A stretch of DNA of 64,000 nucleotides from an uncultured Cryptobacterium sp. (GTDB lineage Bacteria; Actinomycetota; Coriobacteriia; Coriobacteriales; Eggerthellaceae), in the NCBI GenBank assembly GCA_958410215.1, contig CATYOF010000006.1, positions 48,278-112,277 on the forward strand, given 5' to 3'. Shown one piece after another: positions 43,966 to 53,481 of the stretch; the stretch's first letter is position 1, and each line of letters begins with the position of its first letter. The translations under genes and the position numbers were made by a program. A model generated the notes under the pieces. It did no database searches. It saw only the letters and a program-made list of their open reading frames with translations, and was not told the DNA's origin.

Positions 43966-44838
43966 ATGTCCTACACCATTGTTACCGATTCATCTTGTAA
44001 TTTGCCCGAATCTCTTATTGATGAATTAGAACTTGAAGTTCTACCTTTGGTATTTATGACCGATGGTGAAGAATATCAAAGCTACTTAAAAGGCCAGGTT
44101 ACCGACCTGAAGCAGTTCTACACCATGATGCGCGAAGGAAAGGTGTTTACCACTTCTCTTCCTAATTTGTCCGATGCTCAAGCTTTGTTCGAAAACTTAT
44201 TCAAACAGGACCAGGATATTTTGTACCTAGGTTTTTCAAGTGGTTTATCTGGCACCTATGAAGGTGTACGCAATATTGGCAAAGACCTGGTTGAACAGTA
44301 TCCCAACCGCACATTTGCTTCAGTTGATACGCTTGCCGCATCCGTGGGCCAAGGTTTAATTGTGTACTATGCCGCTAAAATGCGCCAAGAAGGCAAAACC
44401 TTAGAAGAAGTAGAGCAATGGGTACGCGACAATCGCCTTCATCTTGCTCACTGGTTTACCGTAGACGATTTAATGTTCCTGTTCCGCGGTGGCCGCGTTT
44501 CCCGCACGGCAGCTTTTGCTGGCAGCTTACTGAACATTAAACCCGTACTACATGTAGACAACGACGGTCTGCTTATTCCTATGGAAAAGACACGTGGCCG
44601 CAAAAAGAGCATCCAGGCACTGGTAAAACACATGGAAGCTACCATCACCCAACCCATTGAGAATCAGGTTATTGGCATTTCTCATGGCGACTGCATAGAA
44701 GATGTTGAATACCTGCAAAAGCTCATTACGGAAAAGTTTGATGTTAAGAATTACCTGGTGAATTATGTTGACCCGGTAATTGGCGCTCATTCTGGCCCTG
44801 GAACATTGGCACTGTTCTTCTTGGCAAGCGAACGGTAA
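43966..44838 (+). CDS. DegV family fatty-acid-binding protein
   Basis: A 290-residue DegV protein. The family signatures are TIVTDSSCNLPESL (4-17), TTSLPNLSDAQALFE, YLGFSSGLSGTYEGV (about 86-100), SVDTLAASVGQGLIVYYAA, and VDDLMFLFRGGRVSRTAAFAGSLLNIKPVLHVDNDG. DegV proteins bind fatty acids; in Firmicutes the FakB paralogues present them to the kinase FakA. No fakA is in the window. GGAGAACTTC precedes the ATG. It is monocistronic with a hairpin following. Confidence 0.92.
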   Translation: MSYTIVTDSSCNLPESLIDELELEVLPLVFMTDGEEYQSYLKGQVTDLKQFYTMMREGKVFTTSLPNLSDAQALFENLFKQDQDILYLGFSSGLSGTYEGVRNIGKDLVEQYPNRTFASVDTLAASVGQGLIVYYAAKMRQEGKTLEEVEQWVRDNRLHLAHWFTVDDLMFLFRGGRVSRTAAFAGSLLNIKPVLHVDNDGLLIPMEKTRGRKKSIQALVKHMEATITQPIENQVIGISHGDCIEDVEYLQKLITEKFDVKNYLVNYVDPVIGAHSGPGTLALFFLASER

Positions 44839-44856
44839 GCATTACTATTAACCAAG

Positions 44857-44886
44857 AAGGCCGTCACTTTTATAAGTGACGGCCTT
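44857..44886. terminator. Strong hairpin between degV and the surface-protein pseudogene
   Basis: AAGGCCGTCACTT (44857-44869) pairs with AAGTGACGGCCTT (44874-44886). It has no U tract on the plus strand; the A/T-rich ends might allow weak two-way termination. Three tandem TTATACC heptamers follow immediately (about 44885-44906). Confidence 0.7.
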
Positions 44887-44951
44887 ATACCTTATACCTT
44901 ATACCTACAAAGGCTTTAGCAGCATAAACCTATTTCGAAATAGAAAACTAT

Positions 44952-47802
44952 TTACCAGCGTTTCCCTTGCTTACGGGTAGCACGAAATGCGATTGCAGCT
45001 ACTATCAGTGCAGCCACGGCGGTTACTGCTACAGACACCCCAAAGACCGTAGCGTTATCCCCCGTTTGTGGAGTGGCACCAGATTTGTTTACATCGGAAT
45101 CGTCGCCGTTAGACGCACCGTCAGCAAATGAGCCCTCATCAGAACACTTTGTCCCCTGATGAAGTACTGTCAGATGCCTCATCATCTGTCTCATCACTAC
45201 CACCTTCGCCGGAGCCTCCCCCATCACCCGCTCCTGTGGCTGGAATCTCAACCGAAGCCTTCTCATAGCCGCACATGGTGCACTCTTCGTGTTTCGAACC
45301 CGGCTCAATTGTAGTAGCTTCGCTGTCGGTCACCCACGAAAAGTTGTGTGCCGCCATATCAAGTTTCGCACCACACTCACAGGTTTGCCAATGGTTGTTT
45401 GCATCAAAATGCCAGCCCGTACCATCAGGCGCATGTTCTATCATTGGAAGTATCGTAAGCTCATAAGAAATCTCATATACACAGGTTTCGTCTGAATAGT
45501 ATTTCTTGCAGCCATCGCAGTACCAGTACTCAATATTACCCTCTGCAAAATGCGTTGCCGACTTCCCTTCTATTTTCACAAAGTTTGTGTGATGCAAAGC
45601 ATCGATTTCCCCATAAGGCTGACCACAAACCTCACAAGTCGCAGGAGAGGCACAAGTTGCCTCGCCACCCGAGCACATCGCTTCATCTAAGTGGGTACCA
45701 CAACCGTACTCGCAAACATGGTAGTGCCTATCATCTTCCTGTGTCCATTCGCTTGATGCCTTATGGTTATTGGGATCAAGCTCTCCGTACTGGATTCCGC
45801 AGATATCGCACATTGCATGTTCGGTACAAGTTGCCTTTCCTCCTTCATGCTGACATGCGTAACCGCATGCAGAACAAGTACCTTCTATCCATTCGTGAGG
45901 TTCATCTTCAACAGTAACTCCGCAGCATCCATACGTACCAGAATGGTTATAAGGCGTTTGAGCCCACTCTATTTCGCCTGCATGGTTGCTCGGATCTTTC
46001 TCGCCGTAAAGCTAACCGCACACGGCACAGGTTGCAGGCGACATGCAAGTAGTCTCACCGCCTGAATGTGCAGACTCATCGACTTTCGCACCACAAGTGC
46101 AAAGCTTCCAGTGGTCGTTCACGTCATAGCTCCAGTCGCCCTGCCCCACGCAGGTGTGCTCGCCAATTGTAACCGCCACAGACGGAGAAGCGAGGATTAA
46201 TCCACTTGCTTTCACGCGAACCTCGTACGTGCCAGGTGAAAGCCCCATCAGCGCAGTGCCCCCGATATCAGCCCATTCAGCGTTATCGGAGTTTCTATAC
46301 TCCATCGTGGCATCAATATTAGTAATCTGACCATCATTTTGTTCATGATTCGTGCAGTCTACGCCAACGGGTGAGGGTGCTTCAGCTTGAGACACTACGA
46401 TTCTCTGAACAGCCGAATCGACAGTCGTGATGCCGTCACCAAGCTTCTTAACATCTACTACGAAAAGAGCATCAGCATTTATGCCAGAAATTTCCATGTT
46501 ATCCGACGTAATGTTGTACCAATGGTGGCCACCATCTACACAGTATTACATTCCTGGCCCTACGTTGTGCAATATGCCACTATCGCTACCCGTAGCGGTG
46601 AATGTTGCCTGTGGCGTATATTCTCTCGGTGGCGTAACATTCAGCGTAATCTCTTGGGGCTCACTGGTATAGTCAGACTTATAATTTCCGCTGCGATGCT
46701 CGGAAAACACCTTCAAAGTGTACGTACCTGGACTTACATCACGGGGAACCGAAAGCCATTCGGTGCCACTTTCTGAATTTTGAGCGAGTGTACCCCAGCA
46801 AATAGCATCACCATCAGCATCGCACAGCAGAGCGGTTACGATTCATCCTTACCTGTTTGCGCACCAGAATAGCTTACGCGAATCCTATCGCCTGCAATAA
46901 CGGAGGCTTCGCCTTCAACGTTTGCTGAAAAACCGTTGCGACTACTATCCAAAAGCGTCAGTTTCCACGATCCACCGCCGTAGCTGGGGATGTTCGAAAG
47001 CACACCCTTTTCGGTCGATGCTGTGTCGTTCGCCGGGTTGGATACGAGAAGAATAGCGTTCTTGTTCAAGTTACAAGCGGGACGAATAGCATTGTCGACA
47101 GTGATACTATCGACAGAAATATCGTCAGAATTAAACTTCTCGATAATACAGACTCCCCCACTATATATATCAATAGACCGCAGAGTGTATGCGAAGTACC
47201 ACGGCCCAAGCATTGGCAACCAGTCTGTGAAAGCCCTCAGTTCTTCAAGAGAAAGGGGAAACATGACATCGCCATCAAGCCCGTCATCTCTAAACGTCAT
47301 ATTGCTAGGATTAGCATTTCTGGAACCTACATTATCCAGATATTCTGAAGAACCCTTCGTCGTCTTCAGTAGCGAGTCCCACTCAACATCGTTGAAACGC
47401 TCGGAAAATTCGGAATGAAGATGATCCCGTACTTCCCAATACTCCTTCTTTACTACAGTGCGAGGGCCTTCCCAGATATCATGATCTTGATATATGGTTA
47501 GTGCATCATTCTCATTCACTTGCTGCCCTGAGCTGTCTTCATAAGTGGCGTTACCGTTTCCCGTTCTGAAATAAAGCGTCCAAACCATTTGGCCATTAAG
47601 CTCGAAACCCAAATTGTTTTCGCCGAAGTACACCTTGTTTCCCGGCCAGATGGCTTCCGAACCCATCTCGAGCGCCCGTACGGTTGTCGATTCTTCCGCA
47701 AATGCTTGGGTTGGAGCAAACGCCTGTACGGGTATCAAGCCCAAGCACAACGCACAGCAACACAGAAAAGCAAACAGTTTTTTTCGAAGCAGCTTTAATC
47801 AT
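44952..47802 (-). pseudogene. Decayed LPxTG-like cell-wall surface protein gene
   Basis: One gene of about 950 codons can be traced through five lesions. ATG 47802 (AAGGA upstream) starts a signal peptide that needs A7 (47778-47784) read as A6 to give KKLFAFLCCCALCLGLIPVQAFA. A one-base loss near 46841-46846 shifts GKDE into IVTALLCDADGDA. TAA at 46546-46548 and TAG at 46012-46014 (probably from CAG) interrupt the frame. CCCC at 45153-45156 carries one base too many. The product had a globular N-terminal domain, Ig-like segments, three CxxC(G)-type repeats (CAVCGQLYGEKDPSNH, CDICGIQYGELDPNNH, CEVCGQPYGEIDALHH), two HW-CxCGAK-D-AH units, and a TPQTGD sortase motif with membrane anchor. Confidence 0.85.
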
Positions 47803-48060
47803 GAGAATAGTCCTTCACATTGGGGCTAGAAGGTAAATGCAAAATAATGAACCAAATTGTTCTAAAACAAATTAGATTCTAATATGCGACATTCTTACTG
47901 CTTGCTTCCCGAGAATGAATATACCCCATAGCAGAATGAAGAAGATGAATTTAAAGAAAGGAGGCTACCCCACCACTAATGCAAGAATGATTGGCTTTCA
48001 GTTTCTGTGCTATTAAATTGGAAGCCCGATAAAAGAAACTAGAGAAGAGAAATGAAAGTA

Positions 48061-49185
48061 TTATGCTTCATCGATAATGTCACGCAATGCAGAAATAAAT
48101 TTTTCATTATCTTCGTGACTGCGGATAGATACTAAGAAATAACGTTTACCTTCAATACCGGGTACACCAGCCAAGTCACGCACGGTGAAGCCCGCTTTTT
48201 GCAAACGTACAATTAAATCCGCCGCACTCGTTATACCAAAGTCACGCGCCGCACGTTCCTCTAGGGCACACATAACAAAGTTAGCTTCCGAAGGAAACAC
48301 TTTAATGCCCGGCGTTAAGCTAAGCATGCACTGCATCCAAGGAATTTCCTTTTCTAGCAGCGCTACGGTTTCATCTAAATAGTCGCTTGTATGAGGAAAT
48401 TCACGCGCCACAATTTCATTAAACATAGTTATTTCGGAACCATCGCTAAATTGCCTAATATGCGCAATAGCAGATTCATTACCCACTACATACCCCATAG
48501 GAATACCAGGCATACCTAATTCATGCGACAAACTGCGCACCACAAATAAATTGCGATACTGCTGGGTAAGCTCTACAAAAGATTCTCCCCCAAGGGTAAG
48601 CCCAATATTTGATTCATCCACAATAACCCAGTTGCAGGTATCCAAATAACGCTTCAAGATTTTCTCGGAAAGCAAACGGGCACAGGGAAAGCTGGGATTC
48701 GCAAGTACCGCTGCATCAAATTGATACCCATTTGAAAAAGCCATCTGGGGCTCAATAGCCGAAAGAGAAAAAGGGTTCACTAGCTTAACAGGGTTATGTC
48801 CTACGTTAGCTACCGCCAAAAAATACCCCGTAGGAGCAGGAGTAGGAATACCCACACTACAAGGACGATAAGCTTGAGCAATAGCTCCAATCATTGAACT
48901 TACGCTGGTGCCAGCCATAATACACTCGGGCGACATTTCGAAATAGCGCCCAATAACCCGACTTAAATGCTGACCGTCACTGTTAGGCAAGAAGGATAAA
49001 TCCCCTTCAGAAATGGCAGAAGCAATAGCATCCTTCACGCACGCAGGCGTACCTAGAGGGTTGGCAATACAGGAAAAATCAATCCAGTCAATTTCAGCAC
49101 GAATATCATAGGGCAATGTTTCCTGACGCTGCGGAGCTGCTGCAGCCTCATTCACAAGCTCTGTTAAAGCTTCAAACGGTTTCAC
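48061..49185 (-). CDS. Aminotransferase-fold protein lacking the PLP lysine (HisC/CobD-like)
   Basis: A 374-residue fold-type I protein most like histidinol-phosphate aminotransferase or threonine-phosphate decarboxylase. The fold landmarks are DFSCIANPLGTP near 36-47, AGTSVSSMIGAIAQA near 91-105, ANPSFPCARLL near 162-172 and VIVDESN with the pyridine-nitrogen aspartate D190. The motif that should read S-x-S-K-x-x-G-x-x-G-x-R-x-G-Y reads SLSHELGMPGIPMGY: the PLP lysine is H221 and the phosphate-binding arginine is a proline. Schiff-base chemistry should be impossible, though the frame is intact and well preserved. The start is GTG 49185 with GAGG upstream. Monocistronic. Confidence 0.75.
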   Translation of the reverse strand: MKPFEALTELVNEAAAAPQRQETLPYDIRAEIDWIDFSCIANPLGTPACVKDAIASAISEGDLSFLPNSDGQHLSRVIGRYFEMSPECIMAGTSVSSMIGAIAQAYRPCSVGIPTPAPTGYFLAVANVGHNPVKLVNPFSLSAIEPQMAFSNGYQFDAAVLANPSFPCARLLSEKILKRYLDTCNWVIVDESNIGLTLGGESFVELTQQYRNLFVVRSLSHELGMPGIPMGYVVGNESAIAHIRQFSDGSEITMFNEIVAREFPHTSDYLDETVALLEKEIPWMQCMLSLTPGIKVFPSEANFVMCALEERAARDFGITSAADLIVRLQKAGFTVRDLAGVPGIEGKRYFLVSIRSHEDNEKFISALRDIIDEA

Positions 49186-49295
49186 GAATGCCTCTAATCC
49201 TATTACGTACTAACAAAAAACTGCCAAGCCTAAAAGCCTGGGTGAACTACCCTAGCACAAAATGAAGTACCCGTGGACATGCTAGACTATGTTTC

Positions 49296-50891
49296 ATGGA
49301 AAAGGATAGGACAAAGCATAGCAATTCCGCTGCTTTTAGCGATGTACAGACCCACTCTGACAAGGGGTTTTGCGATGTTGTACCCCAATCTGCTTCATTT
49401 GATGAAAATTGTTTTGTTCGTGATTTTAATATGCTTAAGCCCAAGGAAAATAGCCACGACCAGGATGGTAGTAGCACGCTTGAACCCAAGCCAAGCAACT
49501 ACAACCAGGATGGTGACCCCACGCTCAAACCCTGGAATGGACCTGCAATTTTACTGATGGATTTAGATGCCTTTTTCGCTTCTGTAGAACAACTAGATCA
49601 CCCTGAATGGCGCGGTAAGCCCATTATCGTTGGCGGAAGCCCAACCAAGCGTGGCGTAGTTTCGACCGCATCCTATGAAGCTCGTAAGTTTGGTGTGCAT
49701 TCCGCCATGCCTTCATCAACCGCAGCACGGCTGTGTCCCCAAGCCATATGGACATCGGGCAATTTTCATCGCTATAGGAAAATGTCCAAGAAAGTAATGG
49801 ATATTCTCTACGATGAATCGCCCAAGCTTATGCAGGTAAGTATTGATGAAGCCTTTCTTGATATATCCCCTACCCGGACCAATCGCACTCACCCCGTTGA
49901 AGTGGCACGTCGTATTCAAGCGCGCGTGGCCGAGTTGGGCATAACCTGCTCTATTGGGCTTGGCGCTTCAAAATCGGTCGCAAAAATTGCTTCTAACCAG
50001 GATAAGCCGCGCGGATTAACTGTGGTATATCCCGAAGAGTCTGAGGCGTTTTTGGCGCCGCTACCCGTAAAAGAAATGAGTGGCATCGGCCCTGTAGCGC
50101 AACGAAAACTAAATTCGTATCATATTCGTACCCTTGGCGAATTAGTCCATGCTGATCCCGCCCTGCTACGCCAAGTATTTGGCAAAAACACAGCGCTAAT
50201 GATAGACCGTGCCCGTGGAATAGATAGCGCTGTTGAGGTAGAACACGAACCAGCAAAGTCAGTCTCTAATGAAATTAGCTTTGCAGAAAGCCTTACCGAT
50301 AAAGAAGAAATACGTGCCCGTATTGCTACCATGGCACATAAGGTTGGTCGTCGTTTGCGCCGCAAAGATATGGAGGGTACTACTCTGCACCTTAAAATTC
50401 GTCGCGAAGATTTAACGGTGCGAACCTGTCAACGAAAAATACCCGATTTGGGAACTAACGAGCTTTTGTGGCTACCGCAGCTCTATGAAATGCTTGATGA
50501 GCTATGGACTCCTGGAGAAAAACTACGCCTGGTTGGGGTAGGTATTAGTGGGTTTGAAGGCGAACCTGTACAAACCAGTTTATTTGGTGGACTTGATGAT
50601 GAAGAAACCTTAGCGAAAGCTTCCGTAAAAGAAGTAAAGTCTGTAGCGTCTACCTCAACATCATCTACAAACCACAAGGCATCCCCTCATGCACGCGTTG
50701 GAACTAGTTCCCATGCCATAAAGCATAGCGCCTTAATATCACATGCCAAAAAAAATTCTAAACTGCTAGAAGCAAATGACGCTATCGCCCAACGATTTGG
50801 TGAAGGTGCCGTACGCTTCGGACACGAAATGCGCACCTATGCCGACACCACCGGCAGTTCTGCAAAGAACCCCGAAGACTACAAAGATTAA
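49296..50891 (+). CDS. dinB: DNA polymerase IV (Y-family) with extended termini
   Basis: A 531-residue Y-family translesion polymerase. The palm starts near 83 with PAILLMDLDAFFASVEQ; YEARKFGVHSAMPS is the fingers site and SIDEAFLDISP holds the second metal carboxylates. GLGASKSVAKIAS, helix-hairpin-helix repeats and the little finger (about 290-410) follow. QTSLFGG near 425 is a beta-clamp-binding motif. About 82 residues before the palm are unusual, Asp/Ser/Pro-rich with a tandem DQDGSSTLEPKP / NQDGDPTLKPW repeat. A basic tail of about 100 residues follows the clamp motif. ATG 49296 has no Shine-Dalgarno; TAGACT lies seven bases before it, so the message may be leaderless or the start may be internal. 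Confidence 0.9.
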   Translation: MEKDRTKHSNSAAFSDVQTHSDKGFCDVVPQSASFDENCFVRDFNMLKPKENSHDQDGSSTLEPKPSNYNQDGDPTLKPWNGPAILLMDLDAFFASVEQLDHPEWRGKPIIVGGSPTKRGVVSTASYEARKFGVHSAMPSSTAARLCPQAIWTSGNFHRYRKMSKKVMDILYDESPKLMQVSIDEAFLDISPTRTNRTHPVEVARRIQARVAELGITCSIGLGASKSVAKIASNQDKPRGLTVVYPEESEAFLAPLPVKEMSGIGPVAQRKLNSYHIRTLGELVHADPALLRQVFGKNTALMIDRARGIDSAVEVEHEPAKSVSNEISFAESLTDKEEIRARIATMAHKVGRRLRRKDMEGTTLHLKIRREDLTVRTCQRKIPDLGTNELLWLPQLYEMLDELWTPGEKLRLVGVGISGFEGEPVQTSLFGGLDDEETLAKASVKEVKSVASTSTSSTNHKASPHARVGTSSHAIKHSALISHAKKNSKLLEANDAIAQRFGEGAVRFGHEMRTYADTTGSSAKNPEDYKD

Positions 50892-50945
50892 AAGTGTTGA
50901 ATAGTAAGCACACTACTTCCAATCAACAAACCTTCAATGCATCTA

Positions 50946-51145
50946 TTTGGAGTACCTACTGCTTTAGGCAAAGCAATCTTAAGCGCCGCTCTGAAAGAAG
51001 ATATTTAGTAAACGCAGCCCCAGATTAGCATTGGTAAATGCAGGGAACAGTTAGCCTTGCGTGCGTTATTTTCGCTGCGTTTTTAATCTTCTTGAAGAGC
51101 GAATAAGCGCGTAGCTGCTTTGAATGAAGCAGCAGGTACTCCAAA
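50946..51145. repeat. Long imperfect inverted repeat between convergent genes (IR2)
   Basis: Arms 50946-51018 and 51074-51145 flank a 55-base centre. Paired blocks from outside inward are TTTGGAGTACCT/AGGTACTCCAAA, CTGCTT/AAGCAG, CAAAGCA/TGCTTTG, GCTCT/AGAGC, AAGAAGAT/ATCTTCTT and AACGCAGC/GCTGCGTT. It fills nearly the whole dinB-glycosyltransferase junction and ends seven bases from the glycosyltransferase stop. No target-site duplication was found. Confidence 0.78.
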
Positions 51146-51151
51146 ACAGAC

Positions 51152-52186
51152 TTAGTTAAACTTAAATATTTTCTGCGCAATGTGATAGCCGGTAATACCT
51201 ACCATGCGTCCCACATCGGTTGGAATATTAGTGGCCAGGTTTAGTACTGAACGACGCACATCGTGATACAAATCTTCATCTTTTGCGCGAAGGTATGCCC
51301 ACACATCTGCACGTTTTGCTTCGTTTTCGTCCGTTTTTTCCATACGCAAGAATACCGAACAAATGCACATCATCATGGAAAGATAATTCTTCATGTAATT
51401 ACGCAGGCGCTTGTTTTCTACCGCAGAAATATCAACCGAATCAATCATTACCTTGGTAATGCAAATCTGCTGATCAATACGAGAAAGCATAACCCTTTCG
51501 TTAACCGATTGATCTTCGCGCCCAATAAAGTAACGGTACATATCCACATCAAAGTAGCGCATGGTTTTAACGTGCGGCAAGGGCACATACACAAAAATGT
51601 TGTCTACATAGAAGCAATGTTCGGGTAGCTTCAGCCCCATTTCACGCAACATTTCCGTTCGATAAATAACCGAATGCATCAATAAATACTGTGACGGATT
51701 GAAACGGCCTACTTCTGGCCAACCAAATTCTTTGTCGGTAGGAAATACATTGGTATAGCGAATAGTAGTATGAGTTCCTTCATACACCTTTTCGTATACG
51801 TAGTTTGCAATTACCAAATCCGTTGTGGTAGCGCCTGTTTGTTCGAACTGGGCTTTCTGTTCACGCAAGTACGGCATGATGGTATTCATAGCATCTAAAT
51901 CCAGCCAGTCATCCGAATCTACTACTTTATAGTACAAACCAGTAGCCGCTTCTAAACCCGAATTTACCGCAGAGCCATGTCCGCCATTGGGTTTATGAAT
52001 AGCGCGCACTATTCCGGGGTGTTCTTCTACTAAACGATCACATATTTCTGGAGTATTGTCTTTGGTAGATCCATCGTCTACCAGAATGATTTCAATATCA
52101 TCACCACAAGGCAGCAGCGATTCTACACATTTCTCCATGTAGTCTGCCGAGTTAAAGCACGGCACTGCAAAGGAGATAGTTTTCAT
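51152..52186 (-). CDS. Family 2 glycosyltransferase
   Basis: A 344-residue GT-A glycosyltransferase. The N-terminal nucleotide-binding region has ISFAVPCFNSADYMEKCVESLLP and ILVDDGSTKDNTPEICD (about 36-52), with KPNGGHGSAVNSGLEAATG and the DxD-like metal site VVDSDDWLD near 88-96. The C-terminal part (about 200-344) includes ENKRLRNYMKNYLSMMMCI and is specific to a group that decorates teichoic or capsule polymers. There are no membrane spans. The start is ATG 52186, with GGAG six bases upstream; the earlier GTG 52198 overlaps that site. Acceptor unknown. Confidence 0.88.
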   Translation of the reverse strand: MKTISFAVPCFNSADYMEKCVESLLPCGDDIEIILVDDGSTKDNTPEICDRLVEEHPGIVRAIHKPNGGHGSAVNSGLEAATGLYYKVVDSDDWLDLDAMNTIMPYLREQKAQFEQTGATTTDLVIANYVYEKVYEGTHTTIRYTNVFPTDKEFGWPEVGRFNPSQYLLMHSVIYRTEMLREMGLKLPEHCFYVDNIFVYVPLPHVKTMRYFDVDMYRYFIGREDQSVNERVMLSRIDQQICITKVMIDSVDISAVENKRLRNYMKNYLSMMMCICSVFLRMEKTDENEAKRADVWAYLRAKDEDLYHDVRRSVLNLATNIPTDVGRMVGITGYHIAQKIFKFN

Positions 52187-52314
52187 ACAGGACTCCACCT
52201 AACCTTTCCGTTCACACCGTATGTGGTTTCCCTTAAAGGCACATTATACCCACGCAACACGGGCAACGCTAAAATGATAACGAAAAGTAGCAATACATCA
52301 CGAAAGGATTGCCT

Positions 52315-53307
52315 ATGGCTACGCTCATTGAGTCAATGATCGAACGCGCTAAAGCTGACAAAAAAACTATCGTACTGCCTGAAGGTAACGATGACCGTAT
52401 TTTGGCAGCAGCTGAAACCGCTCTTGCAGATGGCATTGCAAATATCGTAATTTTGGGCGACGAAGCAGAAATTCGCGCTAAGGATTTCAAGCTGGATGAT
52501 GCTCAAATTATTAATCCTGCCACTTCTGACAAGGTAGAAGAATTCGCAAACCTTTTGTTTGACCTTCGCAAAAAGAAGGGCATGACCGAAGAAGAAGCCC
52601 ATAATCTGGTTACCACCGATCCTATTTACTTTGCGGTAATGATGTTAAAGACCGGCATGTGCGATGGTTTAGTAGGTGGCGCTGGTTGCGCAACCGTTAA
52701 AATCCTTTCCCCTGCATTGAAGGTTTTGAAAACTGCCCCTGGTGCACCAATGGTAAGTTCTTTGTTCCTGATGGACGTTCCCAACTGCGACTTGGGCGAA
52801 AACGGTATTTTTGCTTTTGCAGACTGCGCTCTTGAGGTTCAGCCTACCGCTGAAAAACTTGCTCACATTGCAAACCTTACCAACGATTCCTTCAAGCGTT
52901 TGCTGGGCAAAGAAGCTCGTATTGCTCTGCTTTCTCATTCTTCGTATGGCAGCGCTAAAAACGACGACGCTACCAAAGTAGTAGAAGCAATGAATAACAT
53001 TAAGGAACACTACCCCAACCTGAATGCCGATGGCGAACTTCAGTTAGATGCTGCAATTGTTCCTGAAGTTGGTCAGTCGAAGGCTCCTGGTTCTCCTGTT
53101 GCGGGTAAAGCAAACGTACTTATTTTCCCCGACTTGGATGCAGCAAATATTGGCTACAAGTTGGTTCAGCGTCTTGGTAATGCCCAGGCTTATGGTCCCA
53201 TTCTTCAAGGCATTGCAGCTCCCGTAAACGACCTTTCTCGTGGCTGCACCGCTGAAGACGTTGTTGGTGTTATTGCTATTACCTGCGTTCAGGCTCAAAC
53301 CCTGTAA
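52315..53307 (+). CDS. pta: Phosphate acetyltransferase
   Basis: A 330-residue single-domain Pta converting acetyl-CoA and phosphate to acetyl phosphate and CoA. Signatures are KTIVLPEGNDDRILAAAETAL, CDGLVGGAGCATVKILSPALKV, VARIA-like RIALLSHSSYGSAKNDDATKV, and the C-terminal PDLDAANIGYKLVQRLGNAQAYGPILQGIAAPVNDLSRGC. The start is ATG 52315 with AAAGGA six bases upstream. ackA lies 2.2 kb away on the opposite strand, separated by an antiporter gene, so the two are not in one operon although their products act in series. Confidence 0.96.
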   Translation: MATLIESMIERAKADKKTIVLPEGNDDRILAAAETALADGIANIVILGDEAEIRAKDFKLDDAQIINPATSDKVEEFANLLFDLRKKKGMTEEEAHNLVTTDPIYFAVMMLKTGMCDGLVGGAGCATVKILSPALKVLKTAPGAPMVSSLFLMDVPNCDLGENGIFAFADCALEVQPTAEKLAHIANLTNDSFKRLLGKEARIALLSHSSYGSAKNDDATKVVEAMNNIKEHYPNLNADGELQLDAAIVPEVGQSKAPGSPVAGKANVLIFPDLDAANIGYKLVQRLGNAQAYGPILQGIAAPVNDLSRGCTAEDVVGVIAITCVQAQTL

Positions 53308-53373
53308 ACCCTGTAAAACCAGGTAAGGAAGTTCGTGGAATCTTATCTATAGCCATTTGCTCATACCTACTTT

Positions 53374-53410
53374 AAGGGCATCCTTTCGAAAGATTGGATG
53401 CCCTTGTTAT
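53374..53410 (+). terminator. Rho-independent terminator after pta
   Basis: AAGGGCATCC (53374-53383) pairs perfectly with GGATGCCCTT (53396-53405) over a 12-base loop, followed by GTTAT. The short T tract makes it moderately strong. Confidence 0.82.
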
Positions 53411-53481
53411 AGTATGAGAAATCCCCTGGTGAAATAGAGCAGGGCTATATATAACCAAGGTCAACTTATAAAGGATCATGC

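Noticed and set aside
44885..44906. Three tandem TTATACC heptamers as a CRISPR or variable-number repeat locus
   Set aside because: Only three contiguous 7-mers without spacers; too short for either call. No CRISPR array or cas gene was seen anywhere in the window.
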